From positions 434,001 to 498,000 of the forward strand of contig NZ_JAGQEE010000003.1 of the NCBI RefSeq assembly GCF_018304945.1: 64,000 nucleotides of DNA. The letters are read 5' to 3'. The position numbers were made by a program, and so were the translations under genes. Under the pieces are notes generated by a model, which searched no databases, had not been told where the DNA came from, and worked only from the letters and a program-made list of their open reading frames with translations. This DNA comes from Collimonas humicola. GTDB lineage: Bacteria > Pseudomonadota > Gammaproteobacteria > Burkholderiales > Burkholderiaceae_D. Positions 50,739-59,623 of this stretch are shown here, piece after piece (position 1 is the first letter of the stretch; each line of letters starts with the position of its first letter).

Positions 50739-52793
50739 CTAGATCAATCCGCGCTTGGCCAGCATCGGCTCGACCTTCGGATCGCGGCCGCGGAAGGCGC
50801 GGAACGCCTGCGCCGGATCCTGCTTGTTGCCCGAGCTGTAGATATGCTTTTGCAAGCGTTCGGCAATCGCCGGCTGGAACGGATCGCCGGCTTCGGTGAA
50901 GGCATCGTAGGCATCGGCGTCCAGCACTTCGGCCCACATGTAGACGTAGTAGCCGGCTGCATAGTCGGAGCCGGCGAACAGATGCTGGAAATGGCTCAGG
51001 TAATGGCGCTGGCCGATGTCCTGCGGGATGCCCAGCAGTTCGCATTGCTGCGCTTCGAAGGCCGCCAGGTCGACCGCGCTGCCGTTCGGCAGCGAATGCA
51101 GCGCCATGTCGATCAGCGCCGGGCCGGCATACATGATGGTGGCCCAGGCCTGGTCGAACCGGCGCGCGCGCTTGAGTTTTTCCAGCAGCGCCGACGGCAT
51201 CGCTGCGCCAGTCTGGTAGTGCCGCGCGTGCTGCTTGAGCACCGCTTCCTCTTCCGCCCAGTTCTCGAAAATCTGCGACGGCAGTTCGACGTAATCCTGC
51301 AATACCTGGGTGCCGGCCAGGCGTTCGTACTTCACCTGCGACAGCAGGCCGTGCAGGCCGTGGCCGAACTCATGGAACAGGGTACGCACATCGTCGAAAC
51401 TCAGCAGCGCTGTATCGCCCTTGGCCGCCTTGGCGAAATTGTTGTTATTGATGACGATCGGCAGCGTGCCGCCGTCATGGCCGGATTGGTTGCGGAAAAC
51501 ATGCATCCAGGCGCCGCTGCGCTTGCTGGCGCGAGCGAAGTTGTCGCCGATGAACAGGCCGATCAGGGCGTCCTCGCGATTGCGCACTTGCCACAGGCGG
51601 GCGTCCGCATGATGCAGGGCGACGCCGTGCTGCTCTACAAAGCTGATGCCGAACAGGCGATGGGCGCAGTCGAACATGGCGCCTATCATGTTGTCCAGTG
51701 CGAAGTAGGGTTTCAGTTCGGCGTCGTCCAGGTCGTAGCGCGCCTGCCGGACTTTCTCGGCCAGGTAGCGCCAGTCCCAGGCCGCGATCGGCGTCGGCTG
51801 GCCCAGGCTGCGCGCCATCTCGGTCAGGGCGATACGGTCCTCTTCCGCCTTGGCCTTGGCCGGTTCCCAAACCTTGCCCAGCAGGGCGGATACCGCTTCC
51901 GGCTTGCCGGCCATGCGGTCGATCAGCTGGTAATCGGCATAAGTGGCATAGCCGTGCAGTTGCGCCTGTTCCTGGCGCAAGGCCATGATCTCGGCGGCGA
52001 CCGGGCGATTGTCATGGCTGCCGGCGTGGGCGCCGCGGGCGACGCGGCCGCGCCAGACCGCTTCGCGCAGATCGCGGCGGTCGGAGAAAGTGAGGAAGGG
52101 CTCGGCCAGCGAGGGCGACAGGGTCATTACATGGCTGCCTTCCGGCAGGCCGCGCTGCTGCGCCGCCGCCTGCGCCGAAGCGCGCAGGAACGGCGGCAGT
52201 CCGGCCAGCGCCGCTTCGTCTTCCAGCGCCAGCACAAAGCCTGACTCATCGGCCAGGACGTTTTGCGTAAACTGCGTGCTCAGCGCCGCCAGCCTTTCCG
52301 TCACCGCGCTGTAGCGAGCGCGCGATTGCGGCGGCAGGTTGGCGCCAGCGCGCACAAAGTCCAGGTGCACCCGTTCCAGCAAGCGCAGCTGCACCGGATC
52401 GAGGTCCAGCCGGGCGCGCTCGGCATATAGGGCATTGACGCGGGCAAACAGGCCGGCATGCAGGTAAATGGCATTCTTGTGCGCGGCCAGCCTCGGCGCC
52501 AGTTCGATTTCGACTGCCTGCAAGGCAGGCGAGGTTTCGCTCGAGGTCAGGTTCTCGAACAGCAGGCTGATGCGGCTGTTGAGCCGGCCCGACTCATCGA
52601 AAGCGGCCAGCGTATTGGCAAAAGTGGGAGCCGCCGTTTGTGCGGCGATGGCATCGATCTCGGCCAGGTGGGCTGGCAATGCCACTTCAAAAGCGGGGAC
52701 GAAATGTTCGGCCTTGACCTGATCGAAAGGCGGCAAGCCGTAAGGGGTATTCCAGTCTTGCAACAGCGGATTGGCGGCGTGAATGTCTGACAT
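50739..52793 (-). CDS. prlC: Oligopeptidase A (M3 metallopeptidase)
   Basis: A 684-residue zinc peptidase. The HEFGHGLHGLL motif near residue 470 gives the two zinc His and catalytic Glu. The opening NPLLQDWNTPYGLPPFDQVKAEHFVPAFE is typical of oligopeptidase A, as are FIGDNFARASKRSGAWM and EVLDADAYDAF. It degrades short peptides and signal-peptide fragments in the cytoplasm. The start at 52793 gives the usual MSDIHAANPLL. An upstream ATG at 52805 has its ribosome-binding site too close. Confidence 0.93.
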   Translation of the reverse strand: MSDIHAANPLLQDWNTPYGLPPFDQVKAEHFVPAFEVALPAHLAEIDAIAAQTAAPTFANTLAAFDESGRLNSRISLLFENLTSSETSPALQAVEIELAPRLAAHKNAIYLHAGLFARVNALYAERARLDLDPVQLRLLERVHLDFVRAGANLPPQSRARYSAVTERLAALSTQFTQNVLADESGFVLALEDEAALAGLPPFLRASAQAAAQQRGLPEGSHVMTLSPSLAEPFLTFSDRRDLREAVWRGRVARGAHAGSHDNRPVAAEIMALRQEQAQLHGYATYADYQLIDRMAGKPEAVSALLGKVWEPAKAKAEEDRIALTEMARSLGQPTPIAAWDWRYLAEKVRQARYDLDDAELKPYFALDNMIGAMFDCAHRLFGISFVEQHGVALHHADARLWQVRNREDALIGLFIGDNFARASKRSGAWMHVFRNQSGHDGGTLPIVINNNNFAKAAKGDTALLSFDDVRTLFHEFGHGLHGLLSQVKYERLAGTQVLQDYVELPSQIFENWAEEEAVLKQHARHYQTGAAMPSALLEKLKRARRFDQAWATIMYAGPALIDMALHSLPNGSAVDLAAFEAQQCELLGIPQDIGQRHYLSHFQHLFAGSDYAAGYYVYMWAEVLDADAYDAFTEAGDPFQPAIAERLQKHIYSSGNKQDPAQAFRAFRGRDPKVEPMLAKRGLI

Positions 52794-52897
52794 GGCGAAT
52801 AGCATCCTGGCTAATGGTGAGGGAGCTATTGTATGCCGGGTGGTTTTTTTCGGCGCGGGGGATATTTTCGATGCTTCCGGTGCGCCATGCAGCCGTA

Positions 52898-53308
52898 TCA
52901 GCCGGCGCCGGAAGCGATCCAGTTCTCGATTTTCACGCCCGGATAGACGGCGAAATCCCGTTCGTTATTGGTCACCAGCACCACATCCAGCGATACCGCA
53001 TGCGCTGCGATCAGTTTGTCGAGATGGTCTTTCCTGCGCTCGCGCGTCGCCTCCCGGATCGGGCCGTAAGCGCTGGCCGCGGCGCTGTCGAAGGGCGCTA
53101 CCGGGATATCCTCAACCAGTGCTGCCAGATGCTGCCGTTCGCGGACCGGATTCACCGACGCCGCAACGCCATATTCCAGTTCCGCATAGGTGATCGCCGA
53201 CATCACGACATCGCCGACAAAACACGCGGCGAAGCGCTCAGCGACCTGCCTCGGCTGGTTTTTCATCAGGTAGATGCACATATTGGTGTCGAGCATGTAG
53301 CGCGCCAT
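52898..53308 (-). CDS. vapC: VapC-type PIN-domain ribonuclease toxin
   Basis: A 136-residue PIN protein: MARYMLDTNMCIYLMKN with the first Asp, SAITYAELEYGVAAS with the conserved Glu, DHLDKLIAAHAVSLDVVLVTNNERDF with the later Asp residues. The acidic triad that binds Mg is intact. VapC toxins cut tRNA or rRNA. The start overlaps the vapB stop by one base (TGATG), the usual coupling. Confidence 0.92.
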   Translation of the reverse strand: MARYMLDTNMCIYLMKNQPRQVAERFAACFVGDVVMSAITYAELEYGVAASVNPVRERQHLAALVEDIPVAPFDSAAASAYGPIREATRERRKDHLDKLIAAHAVSLDVVLVTNNERDFAVYPGVKIENWIASGAG

Positions 53309-53544
53309 CAGAGTATCTCGCGCTCTTCCTGCTCTTGCTCGCCGCGGCCGGCGGTCATGAAATCGGCGCCGAAGCTGGAAAATTTCTTGAGCACGCCAGC
53401 CAGAGGACGGCCCGCCGGGCGGATCCGCAATTCGTCGCCGATCCGTTCGATTTCAAATTCGATATCGGTGCGCGCATAGGCCAACTCGGCCGGAATCCGG
53501 ATCGCCTGGGAATTGCCGTTCTTGAAAACCTTGGTGGTATGCAT
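53308..53544 (-). CDS. vapB: VapB-type AbrB-fold antitoxin
   Basis: A 78-residue antitoxin. The N-terminal AbrB/MazE swapped-hairpin domain is MHTTKVFKNGNSQAIRIPAELAYARTDIEFEIERIGDELRIRP; the C-terminal tail FSSFGADFMTAGRGEQEQEEREIL would wrap VapC. The frame is open further upstream, but only ATG 53544 gives the family opening. Inverted TGTAAATACA copies upstream are probable operators. Confidence 0.9.
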   Translation of the reverse strand: MHTTKVFKNGNSQAIRIPAELAYARTDIEFEIERIGDELRIRPAGRPLAGVLKKFSSFGADFMTAGRGEQEQEEREIL

Positions 53545-53601
53545 GTCAAACAGCGCTTGAGGAAAATACGATGAATACATATTAGACGCCTCCCAGAAAA
53601 A

Positions 53602-53669
53602 TGTAAATACACGTGTGTACACGATGTCGTTTGCATATCCAAATGTTCATTGGAAATGTGTATTTACAC
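53602..53669. promoter_or_regulatory. Paired TGTAAATACA/TGTATTTACA sites, probable VapB operators
   Basis: TGTAAATACA at 53602-53611 and its reverse complement TGTATTTACA at 53659-53668 (within GTGTATTTACAC) are spaced by 47 bases, with a GTGTACAC palindrome at 53615-53622 between them. They lie 58-125 bases upstream of vapB. AbrB-fold antitoxins autorepress through such inverted sites. Confidence 0.5.
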
Positions 53670-53695
53670 AATAAGGCCCTTCTCATTTTGAATTA

Positions 53696-53715
53696 TACTG
53701 TACGTATATACAGTT
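53696..53715. promoter_or_regulatory. LexA (SOS) box, E. coli-like
   Basis: TACTGTACGTATATACAGTT matches the E. coli LexA consensus TACTG-(TA)5-CAGTA at all but three positions and fits CTGT-N8-ACAG fully. It lies 22 bases before the start of the small gene at 53737 and overlaps a possible TATACT -10 element (53694-53699). Betaproteobacteria use this box type. Confidence 0.8.
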
Positions 53716-53736
53716 AATTTAGTACGGAGGAATCTT

Positions 53737-54042
53737 ATGCAGGTGGTCGGAAGATCGGAACTTGACGCCATTACTGAAGGATTGAAAGCAACCATCGCCC
53801 GCATTGTGCTCGTTCATCGCAGCGCCGGGGCGGACTTGACCTGGTCGCTGATGCACCGGATTGAAAGCGAAGCGATGCGCGCCATGGAGCAGTCCGGCAA
53901 CTTCGACCTGAACCACCTCAACATGCTGCGCGCCTATCCCACGGCTTATCCGCGCACCGACGACCTGGTCAATTTCGGCAACGCTACCACACTGCCGATT
54001 GCGCTGTCCCTGATCTACCGGGAATTCAGAAGGTCGCACTAG
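53737..54042 (+). CDS. Small protein of unknown function under a LexA box
   Basis: A 101-residue soluble protein, mainly helical: LDAITEGLKATIARIVLVHRSAGADLTWSLMHRIESEAMRAMEQSGNFDLNHLNMLRAYPTAYPRTDDLVNFGNATTLPIALSLIYREFRRSH. GGAGG stands seven bases before the ATG. There are no cysteines, no membrane segment and no recognised motif. The LexA box in front of it and the divergent vapBC pair suggest a DNA-damage-induced function, for example in growth arrest, mutagenesis or prophage-like behaviour. That is inference. I do not recognise the family. Confidence 0.75.
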   Translation: MQVVGRSELDAITEGLKATIARIVLVHRSAGADLTWSLMHRIESEAMRAMEQSGNFDLNHLNMLRAYPTAYPRTDDLVNFGNATTLPIALSLIYREFRRSH

Positions 54043-54075
54043 CGGCTCACGCAGTGAGCGCAACCTCCTGGCGTC

Positions 54076-54555
54076 TTATAGACCGAGCTCGCTCAAGCCC
54101 GGATGATCATCCGGACGGCGACCCAAAGCCCAGTGGTACTTGCGCTCCGATTCCTTGATCGGCAGGTCGTTGATGCTGGCATAGCGCCGGTGCATCAGGC
54201 CGTGTTCATCGAACTCCCAATTCTCGTTGCCGTAGGAGCGGAACCAGTTGCCGGCGGCATCATGGCATTCATAGGCAAAGCGCACCGCAATCCGGTTGCC
54301 GTCGAACGCCCATAGTTCCTTGATGAGACGGTAATCCAGCTCGCGCTCCCACTTGCGCGTCAGGAATTGCACGACCTGCTCGCGCCCCTGGGGAAATTCG
54401 GAACGGTTGCGCCAGATGGTGTCGACGGTATACGCCAGCGACACACGCTGCGGATCGCGGCTGTTCCAGCCGTCTTCCGCCATCCTCACTTTCTGGATCG
54501 CGGTTTCTCGGGTGAATGGCGGAAATGGGGGACGGGCTTCGCTAGCTTGACTCAT
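54076..54555 (-). CDS. DUF1348 family NTF2-like protein
   Basis: A 159-residue protein: [131 protein letters not shown]. The GWNSRDPxxVxxAYTxDxxWRNR and [25 protein letters not shown] segments define DUF1348, a small SnoaL-like family without settled function. It is divergent from the LysR gene and is the likely target of that regulator. Confidence 0.88.
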   Translation of the reverse strand: MSQASEARPPFPPFTRETAIQKVRMAEDGWNSRDPQRVSLAYTVDTIWRNRSEFPQGREQVVQFLTRKWERELDYRLIKELWAFDGNRIAVRFAYECHDAAGNWFRSYGNENWEFDEHGLMHRRYASINDLPIKESERKYHWALGRRPDDHPGLSELGL

Positions 54556-54596
54556 GGCAGTGCTCCTGGAACGGTGGAAGAAAGGCTACTTTACAA

Positions 54597-54656
54597 AATT
54601 CCACTGAATTAAAGAATAATCATAAAATGCAATTCATTCTTCCTTTAAGTGGAATT
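54597..54656. promoter_or_regulatory. AATTCCACT / AGTGGAATT inverted sites in the DUF1348/LysR divergent gap
   Basis: Two perfect 9-base inverted copies at 54597-54605 and 54648-54656, 42 bases apart, lie between the divergent genes (starts 54555 and 54662). This is the size and layout of a LysR activation/recognition pair, though the usual T-N11-A core is not obvious. Confidence 0.4.
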
Positions 54657-54661
54657 CAAGC

Positions 54662-55576
54662 ATGGACCGGTTTCATCTGATGAGCGTATTCGTGGCGGTA
54701 GCCGAAGAACAGAGCTTCGCCGCCGCGGCGCGCCGTCTGCAGATGTCGCCGCCGGCGGTCACGCGCGCCGTGCTGGCGCTGGAGGAACGGCTCGGGGTCA
54801 AGCTGCTGAACCGCACCACGCGCTACGTGCGCAGCACCGATGCAGGCCTGCGCTACTTGGAAGACGCGCGCCGCATCATGGCCGAGGCCGACGAAGCCGA
54901 CGAGGCGGCGGCGGGCGTCAACGCCGAGCCGCGCGGCCAGCTGACGGTGACAGCGCCGGTGCTGTTCGGACGCATGTTCGTGATGCCCAGCATGGTCGAC
55001 TATCTGCAGCGTTTTCCGGCGATGGCGGTGTCGGCCTTGTTCGTCGACCGCGTGGTGAATCTGCTGGAAGAAGGCATAGACGTCGGCGTCCGCATCGGTG
55101 AACTGGCCGATTCGAGCATGAAAGCGATCCAGGTCGGACAGGTCAGCCGGGTGGTGTGCGCGGCGCCTGTCTATCTGGCGGCGCACGGCGCGCCGGCCGC
55201 GCCGGAGGAATTGGCTGGGCATTCGGTGATCGCGTCGACCGGCGTCGCCGCCGACAGCGACTGGCGCTTCACGAGCGGGCACAAAAGCGGCGGCGGCAAG
55301 ACCAGCAACGTGAAAATCCGGCCGCGCATGACGGTCAGCAGCAACGACGCCGCCATCGAAGCGGCCTTGCGCGGCTTCGGCGTGACGCGGCTGCTGTCCT
55401 ACCAGATCGCGCCCTATCTCGATTCCGGCCAGTTGCAGATCGTGCTGGCCGAACACCAGCCGGCCTGCGTGCCTATCCATGTGCTGCACCGCGAAGGGCG
55501 GCTGGCCTCGGCCAAGGTCAGGCGCTTCGTCGACCTGCTGGTGGAGAGCCTGCGCAGCAACAAGGCGCTGCGCTAA
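54662..55576 (+). CDS. LysR-family transcriptional regulator
   Basis: A 304-residue LysR protein. The N-terminal helix-turn-helix is MDRFHLMSVFVAVAEEQSFAAAARRLQMSPPAVTRAVLALEERLGVKLLNRTTRYVRSTDAG, of the DsdC/CrgA-like branch. The effector domain begins RGQLTVTAPVLFGRMFVMPSMVDYLQRFP and has LFVDRVVNLLEEGIDVGVRIGELADSSM. It is divergent from a DUF1348 gene and 80 bases upstream of an MFS gene on its own strand. The effector is unknown. Confidence 0.92.
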   Translation: MDRFHLMSVFVAVAEEQSFAAAARRLQMSPPAVTRAVLALEERLGVKLLNRTTRYVRSTDAGLRYLEDARRIMAEADEADEAAAGVNAEPRGQLTVTAPVLFGRMFVMPSMVDYLQRFPAMAVSALFVDRVVNLLEEGIDVGVRIGELADSSMKAIQVGQVSRVVCAAPVYLAAHGAPAAPEELAGHSVIASTGVAADSDWRFTSGHKSGGGKTSNVKIRPRMTVSSNDAAIEAALRGFGVTRLLSYQIAPYLDSGQLQIVLAEHQPACVPIHVLHREGRLASAKVRRFVDLLVESLRSNKALR

Positions 55577-55656
55577 AGCCAGAAATCGCTGCAGCGCAGC
55601 AGGCGACGTCGATAAGGGCTAAAGTGTCGGCTTGCAATTTTCAAGGCAGTTCAAAC

Positions 55657-56838
55657 ATGTCACAAACCCAATCCACCAAACTCAGCGCCAGCCTGGTGAT
55701 CATGATGTCGGTCGCCACCGGCGTTGCGGTGGCCAGCAACTATTACGCGCAGCCGCTGCTGCACACCATCGCCGCCCGGTTCGGCATTTCCAACGGCAGC
55801 GCCGGCCTGATCGTCACCGTGGCCCAGCTCGGCTATGCGCTCGGCCTGATGCTGCTGGTGCCGCTGGCCGATATGCTGGAACGCAAGAAACTGATCGTCA
55901 TCATGAGCCTGCTGTCGGCCTGCGGGCTGCTGATCACGGCCACCGCGCAAAGCATGGCGTTCGTCCTCATCGGCACCGCCCTGACCGGCCTGTTCTCGGT
56001 GGTGTCGCAGGTGCTGGTGCCGTTTGCCGCGACCCTGGCGGCGCCGCACGAACGCGGCAAGGTGGTCGGCCATGTAATGACCGGCCTGCTGCTGGGCATC
56101 CTGCTGGCGCGCACCGTGGCCGGCTATCTGTCGGCCTGGGGCGGCTGGCAAACCGTGTACTGGTTCGGCGCCGCGCTCATGATCCTCACTGCCATCGCGC
56201 TTGGCCGCGCGCTGCCGCGCCATCATCCGACCCAGAGCCTGAGCTATCCGCGGCTGCTGGCGTCGATCCTGACCTTGTTCGTGGCGGAGCCGGTGCTGCG
56301 CATACGCGCCCTGCTGGGGGCGATCATCTTCGCCGTCTTCAGCGTGCTGTGGACGTCAATTTCCTTCCTGCTGGCGGCCGAACCTTTCCACTATTCGGAC
56401 GGCACCATCGGCTTGTTCGGCCTGGTCGGCGCCGCCGGCGCCATGGCCGCCTCGCATGCCGGGCGGCTGGCCGACCGCGGCCATGCCGGCCGTTCCACCA
56501 CCATCGGGCTGGCGCTGCTGCTGCTGTCCTGGCTGCCGCTGGTGTTCGCCAAAAGCTCGCTGATCGGACTGCTGTTCGGCATCCTGCTGCTGGACCTGAT
56601 GGTGCAGGCGGTCCACGTCACCAACCTGAGCGTGATCAACCACCTGCATCCGGATTCCCGCAACCGCCTGACCGCCGGCTACATGACCTGCTACTTCATC
56701 GGCGGCGCCTGCGGCTCGCTGCTGTCGACCGCGATGTACGGCTATGCCGGCTGGTTCGGAGTGTCGATGACGGGGGCGGGATTAAGCGCGCTCGGCCTGG
56801 CCGTCTGGCTGTTTGCAGAAAGCCGCAAGGCGAGTTAA
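55657..56838 (+). CDS. MFS transporter (drug/sugar efflux-like)
   Basis: A 393-residue protein with twelve predicted helices: ASLVIMMSVATGVAVASNYYAQPLLHTIAARFGIS, SAGLIVTVAQLGYALGLMLLVPLADMLERKKLIVIMSLLSACGLLI (motif A in LADMLERKK), GHVMTGLLLGILLARTVAGYLSAWGGWQTVYWFGAALM (motif C-like). This YNFM/YdeE-like branch is usually an exporter. Only 80 bases separate it from the LysR gene, so it is probably under that regulator. Convergent with nasA, with ten bases between the stops. Confidence 0.88.
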   Translation: MSQTQSTKLSASLVIMMSVATGVAVASNYYAQPLLHTIAARFGISNGSAGLIVTVAQLGYALGLMLLVPLADMLERKKLIVIMSLLSACGLLITATAQSMAFVLIGTALTGLFSVVSQVLVPFAATLAAPHERGKVVGHVMTGLLLGILLARTVAGYLSAWGGWQTVYWFGAALMILTAIALGRALPRHHPTQSLSYPRLLASILTLFVAEPVLRIRALLGAIIFAVFSVLWTSISFLLAAEPFHYSDGTIGLFGLVGAAGAMAASHAGRLADRGHAGRSTTIGLALLLLSWLPLVFAKSSLIGLLFGILLLDLMVQAVHVTNLSVINHLHPDSRNRLTAGYMTCYFIGGACGSLLSTAMYGYAGWFGVSMTGAGLSALGLAVWLFAESRKAS

Positions 56839-56848
56839 GCCGCGTAGC

Positions 56849-59611
56849 TCATGAAACTTCTTCCTGCAGCATTTCCGTCAGCAGCTTCTTGATCTCAGGG
56901 ACGCAGGAACCGCAATTGCCGCCCGCCTTCAGGCAGCCGGTGACCTGCGCCACGGTCGTCAGGCCCTGCTTGCGCACCGCATCGCAAATGGTGTTGCGGC
57001 CGACCGAAAAACAGGAACACACGGTCGGCCCGGTATCGGCGCCCTTGGCGATGGGCTGGCCGATCAGCAAGCCGACGCGGTCGGCTTCTTCCAGCCGTTC
57101 CTTTAGGAACAGGCTGGCCAGCCACGCGCGCGAGGGCAGGTCCGGGCGCGGCGACAGGAACACGCAAGCATCGATGCGGTCGTCCACCACATGCACGGCG
57201 CGATAGATGCCGGCGCTGCCATCCTGGTACTCCAGCCAGTCGGCGTCGGCAGCATCGACTCCCAGCAGCCTGGCGGCCCAGGCGCCATGATCGGCGATCG
57301 GGCTGCGCCCGGCCAGCTCGTAACGGTGAAAGCTGCGCCCCTGGATCCGCGTCCAGTGCGTGACATCGTCCAGCACCGGCTGCGCGCGGCTCAGCACGAA
57401 GCCATACCAGGCCACCGCGAATTCCTCGACCCGCACCGGCGTGTGCTTGAATTCCGGCTCGCCGGAAACCGGATCGACCACCGGATTGACCAGCGCTCCC
57501 ACCCGCGCATCCGAAGCCGACTGCCGGTTCCAATGGATAGGCACGAACAGGCTGCCGCGGGCGATGCCGCCGCCGTGCCGCACCTTGGCCACCATCTCGC
57601 CCCACTGGCTGCTCACGCGCGCCAGCATGCCTTCGCGCACGCCGTACAGCAAGGCATCCTGCGGATGCATGTCGATGAAGGATTCCGGCACGTGGTCGGC
57701 CAGCCTGGGCGACTTGCCGGTGCGCGTCATGGTATGCCACTGGTCGCGCACGCGGCCGGTGTTGAGGCTGAGCGGGTAGTCGCCGTCGACCGCATGGCGT
57801 GGCGCCCGCGGCGTAGTAGCGATGAAACGCGCCCGGCCGTCGGCATGGGCGAAGCGGCCATCTGCAAACAAGCGCGCCGTGCCTTGCCTTTCACCGGCCG
57901 CATCGGCCGGCAATGGCCATTGCACCGGCTGCATTGCATCGAACTGCGCCCGATCCATGCCGCGCAGGCCGCCCAGGTTGAACACGCGATGCGGGCCATC
58001 GCCGTCGGCGCCGCCGTTACCGCCATTACGGTAGGCGCTAAGGCCGGCGTGCTCGTCGAATACCTGGTGCGCCGAACTGAAATCGAAACCGTCATAGCCC
58101 ATGCGCTGCGCCACCTGGCAAATGATGCGCCAGTCGGCGCGCGCTTCGCCCGGCGCCGGCAGGAAGGCGCGCTGGCGCGAGATGCGGCGTTCCGAGCTGG
58201 TCACCGTGCCATCCTTCTCGCCCCAGCCAAGGGCCGGCAGCAAGACATGGGCAAAGGCATTGGTGTCGGTCTTTTCGATGATGTCGGAGATCACCACCAG
58301 TTCGCATTTTTTCAGGGCGCGCTGGACCTGGTCGGCGTCCGGCAGGCTGACCACCGGATTGGTGGCCATGATCCAGACCGCCTTGACGCGTCCGGCTTCG
58401 ATCGCCTGGAACAGGTCCACCGCTTTGAGGCCGGGCCGCTCAGCCATCTGCGGCGATTGCCAGTAGGTCTGCACGGTCGCGCGATGCTGCGGGTTGTCCA
58501 GCTCCATGTGCGCCGCCAGCATGTTGGCCAGGCCGCCGACTTCGCGCCCGCCCATGGCGTTGGGCTGGCCGGTGATCGAGAACGGGCCCATGCCGGGCTT
58601 GCCTATGCGCCCCGTCAGCAGATGGCAATTGATGATGCTGTTGACCTTGTCGGTGCCGGAGGAAGATTGATTGACCCCTTGCGAGAAGGCGCTGACGACC
58701 TTTTCATTATCGGCAAACCATTGATAGAAGGTCAGCAGGTCTTGCAGATCGAGCTTGCAGATTTTCGCCACCGCGGTGAGGTCGGCACAATCGGCCTCAG
58801 CCGCTTCCAGCGCGGCAGCCATGCCGTTGGTGTGCTCCTCTACGAAACCCTGATCCGCGGCGCCGTTGCGCGCCAGGAAGCTGAGCAAGCCATTGAACAG
58901 CCAGACATCGCTGCCGGCCTTCAGCGGCAGATGCAGGTCGGCCAGTTCGCAGGTGGCGGTGCGGCGCGGATCGATCACCACCAGCTTCATCTGCGGCCGC
59001 GTTTCCCTGATTTTGGCGATGCGCTGGAACAGGATAGGATGGCACCAGGCGGTGTTCGATCCGACCAGCACCACCAGGTCGGCCAGTTCCAGGTCTTCAT
59101 AGCACACCGGCACCAGGTCGGCGCCGAAGGCACGCTTGTGGCCGGCCACGGCGGACGACATGCACAGCCGCGAATTGGTATCGATATTGGCGCTGCCGAT
59201 ATAGCCCTTCATCAGCTTGTTGGCGACGTAGTAGTCTTCCGTCAGCAGCTGGCCCGAGACGTACAGCGCCACGGAATCAGGGCCATGCTGCTCGATGATG
59301 CTGCGGAAACCGTGCGCCACCTTGTCGAGCGCGTCATCCCAGGAAGCCCGTTGCATGGATTGCTGATCGGCGCTGCGCATCTGCGGATACAGCAAGCGCC
59401 CGTCCAGCGCCACCGTCTCGCCCAGCGCCGAGCCTTTGACGCATAGCCGGCCCAGGTTCGAGGCATGCGTTTCATCGCCGGCGATATCGACCTGGCCGTC
59501 GCCGTTGACGGTGGCGCGGACGCCGCAGCCGACGCCGCAATACGGGCAGGTAGTCAGCGTGCCGGCCAGCTTGGCGGCCGGCTGCAATGGCAAGGTCGAA
59601 ACTTGATTCAT
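56849..59611 (-). CDS. nasA: Assimilatory nitrate reductase catalytic subunit
   Basis: A 920-residue molybdoenzyme that reduces nitrate to nitrite in the cytoplasm. Near residue 19 TCPYCGVGCGVRATV gives the [4Fe-4S] cysteines, followed by the molybdopterin-guanine dinucleotide domains (LCVKGSALGETV, DSVALYVSGQLLTEDYYVANKLMKG, GSNTAWCHPILFQRI, SLNTGRVRDQWHTMTRTGKSPRL). The C-terminal 60 residues form a BFD-type [2Fe-2S] domain (TVCSCFSVGRNTICDAVRKQGL, GCLKAGGNCGSCVPEIKKLL). This layout is that of Nas-type enzymes without NADH subunit. Electrons probably come from the flavoprotein encoded just upstream. Confidence 0.93.
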   Translation of the reverse strand: MNQVSTLPLQPAAKLAGTLTTCPYCGVGCGVRATVNGDGQVDIAGDETHASNLGRLCVKGSALGETVALDGRLLYPQMRSADQQSMQRASWDDALDKVAHGFRSIIEQHGPDSVALYVSGQLLTEDYYVANKLMKGYIGSANIDTNSRLCMSSAVAGHKRAFGADLVPVCYEDLELADLVVLVGSNTAWCHPILFQRIAKIRETRPQMKLVVIDPRRTATCELADLHLPLKAGSDVWLFNGLLSFLARNGAADQGFVEEHTNGMAAALEAAEADCADLTAVAKICKLDLQDLLTFYQWFADNEKVVSAFSQGVNQSSSGTDKVNSIINCHLLTGRIGKPGMGPFSITGQPNAMGGREVGGLANMLAAHMELDNPQHRATVQTYWQSPQMAERPGLKAVDLFQAIEAGRVKAVWIMATNPVVSLPDADQVQRALKKCELVVISDIIEKTDTNAFAHVLLPALGWGEKDGTVTSSERRISRQRAFLPAPGEARADWRIICQVAQRMGYDGFDFSSAHQVFDEHAGLSAYRNGGNGGADGDGPHRVFNLGGLRGMDRAQFDAMQPVQWPLPADAAGERQGTARLFADGRFAHADGRARFIATTPRAPRHAVDGDYPLSLNTGRVRDQWHTMTRTGKSPRLADHVPESFIDMHPQDALLYGVREGMLARVSSQWGEMVAKVRHGGGIARGSLFVPIHWNRQSASDARVGALVNPVVDPVSGEPEFKHTPVRVEEFAVAWYGFVLSRAQPVLDDVTHWTRIQGRSFHRYELAGRSPIADHGAWAARLLGVDAADADWLEYQDGSAGIYRAVHVVDDRIDACVFLSPRPDLPSRAWLASLFLKERLEEADRVGLLIGQPIAKGADTGPTVCSCFSVGRNTICDAVRKQGLTTVAQVTGCLKAGGNCGSCVPEIKKLLTEMLQEEVS

Positions 59612-59623
59612 GCCGTCTCCGCT

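Noticed and set aside
55632-57206. A 524-codon plus-strand frame across the MFS and nasA 3' ends.
   Set aside because: It is frame-shifted relative to the MFS gene and antisense to nasA, with Arg/Pro/His-rich composition.
57191-59446. A 751-codon open frame antisense to nasA.
   Set aside because: A typical GC-rich shadow frame; the nasA frame has all cluster and cofactor motifs.
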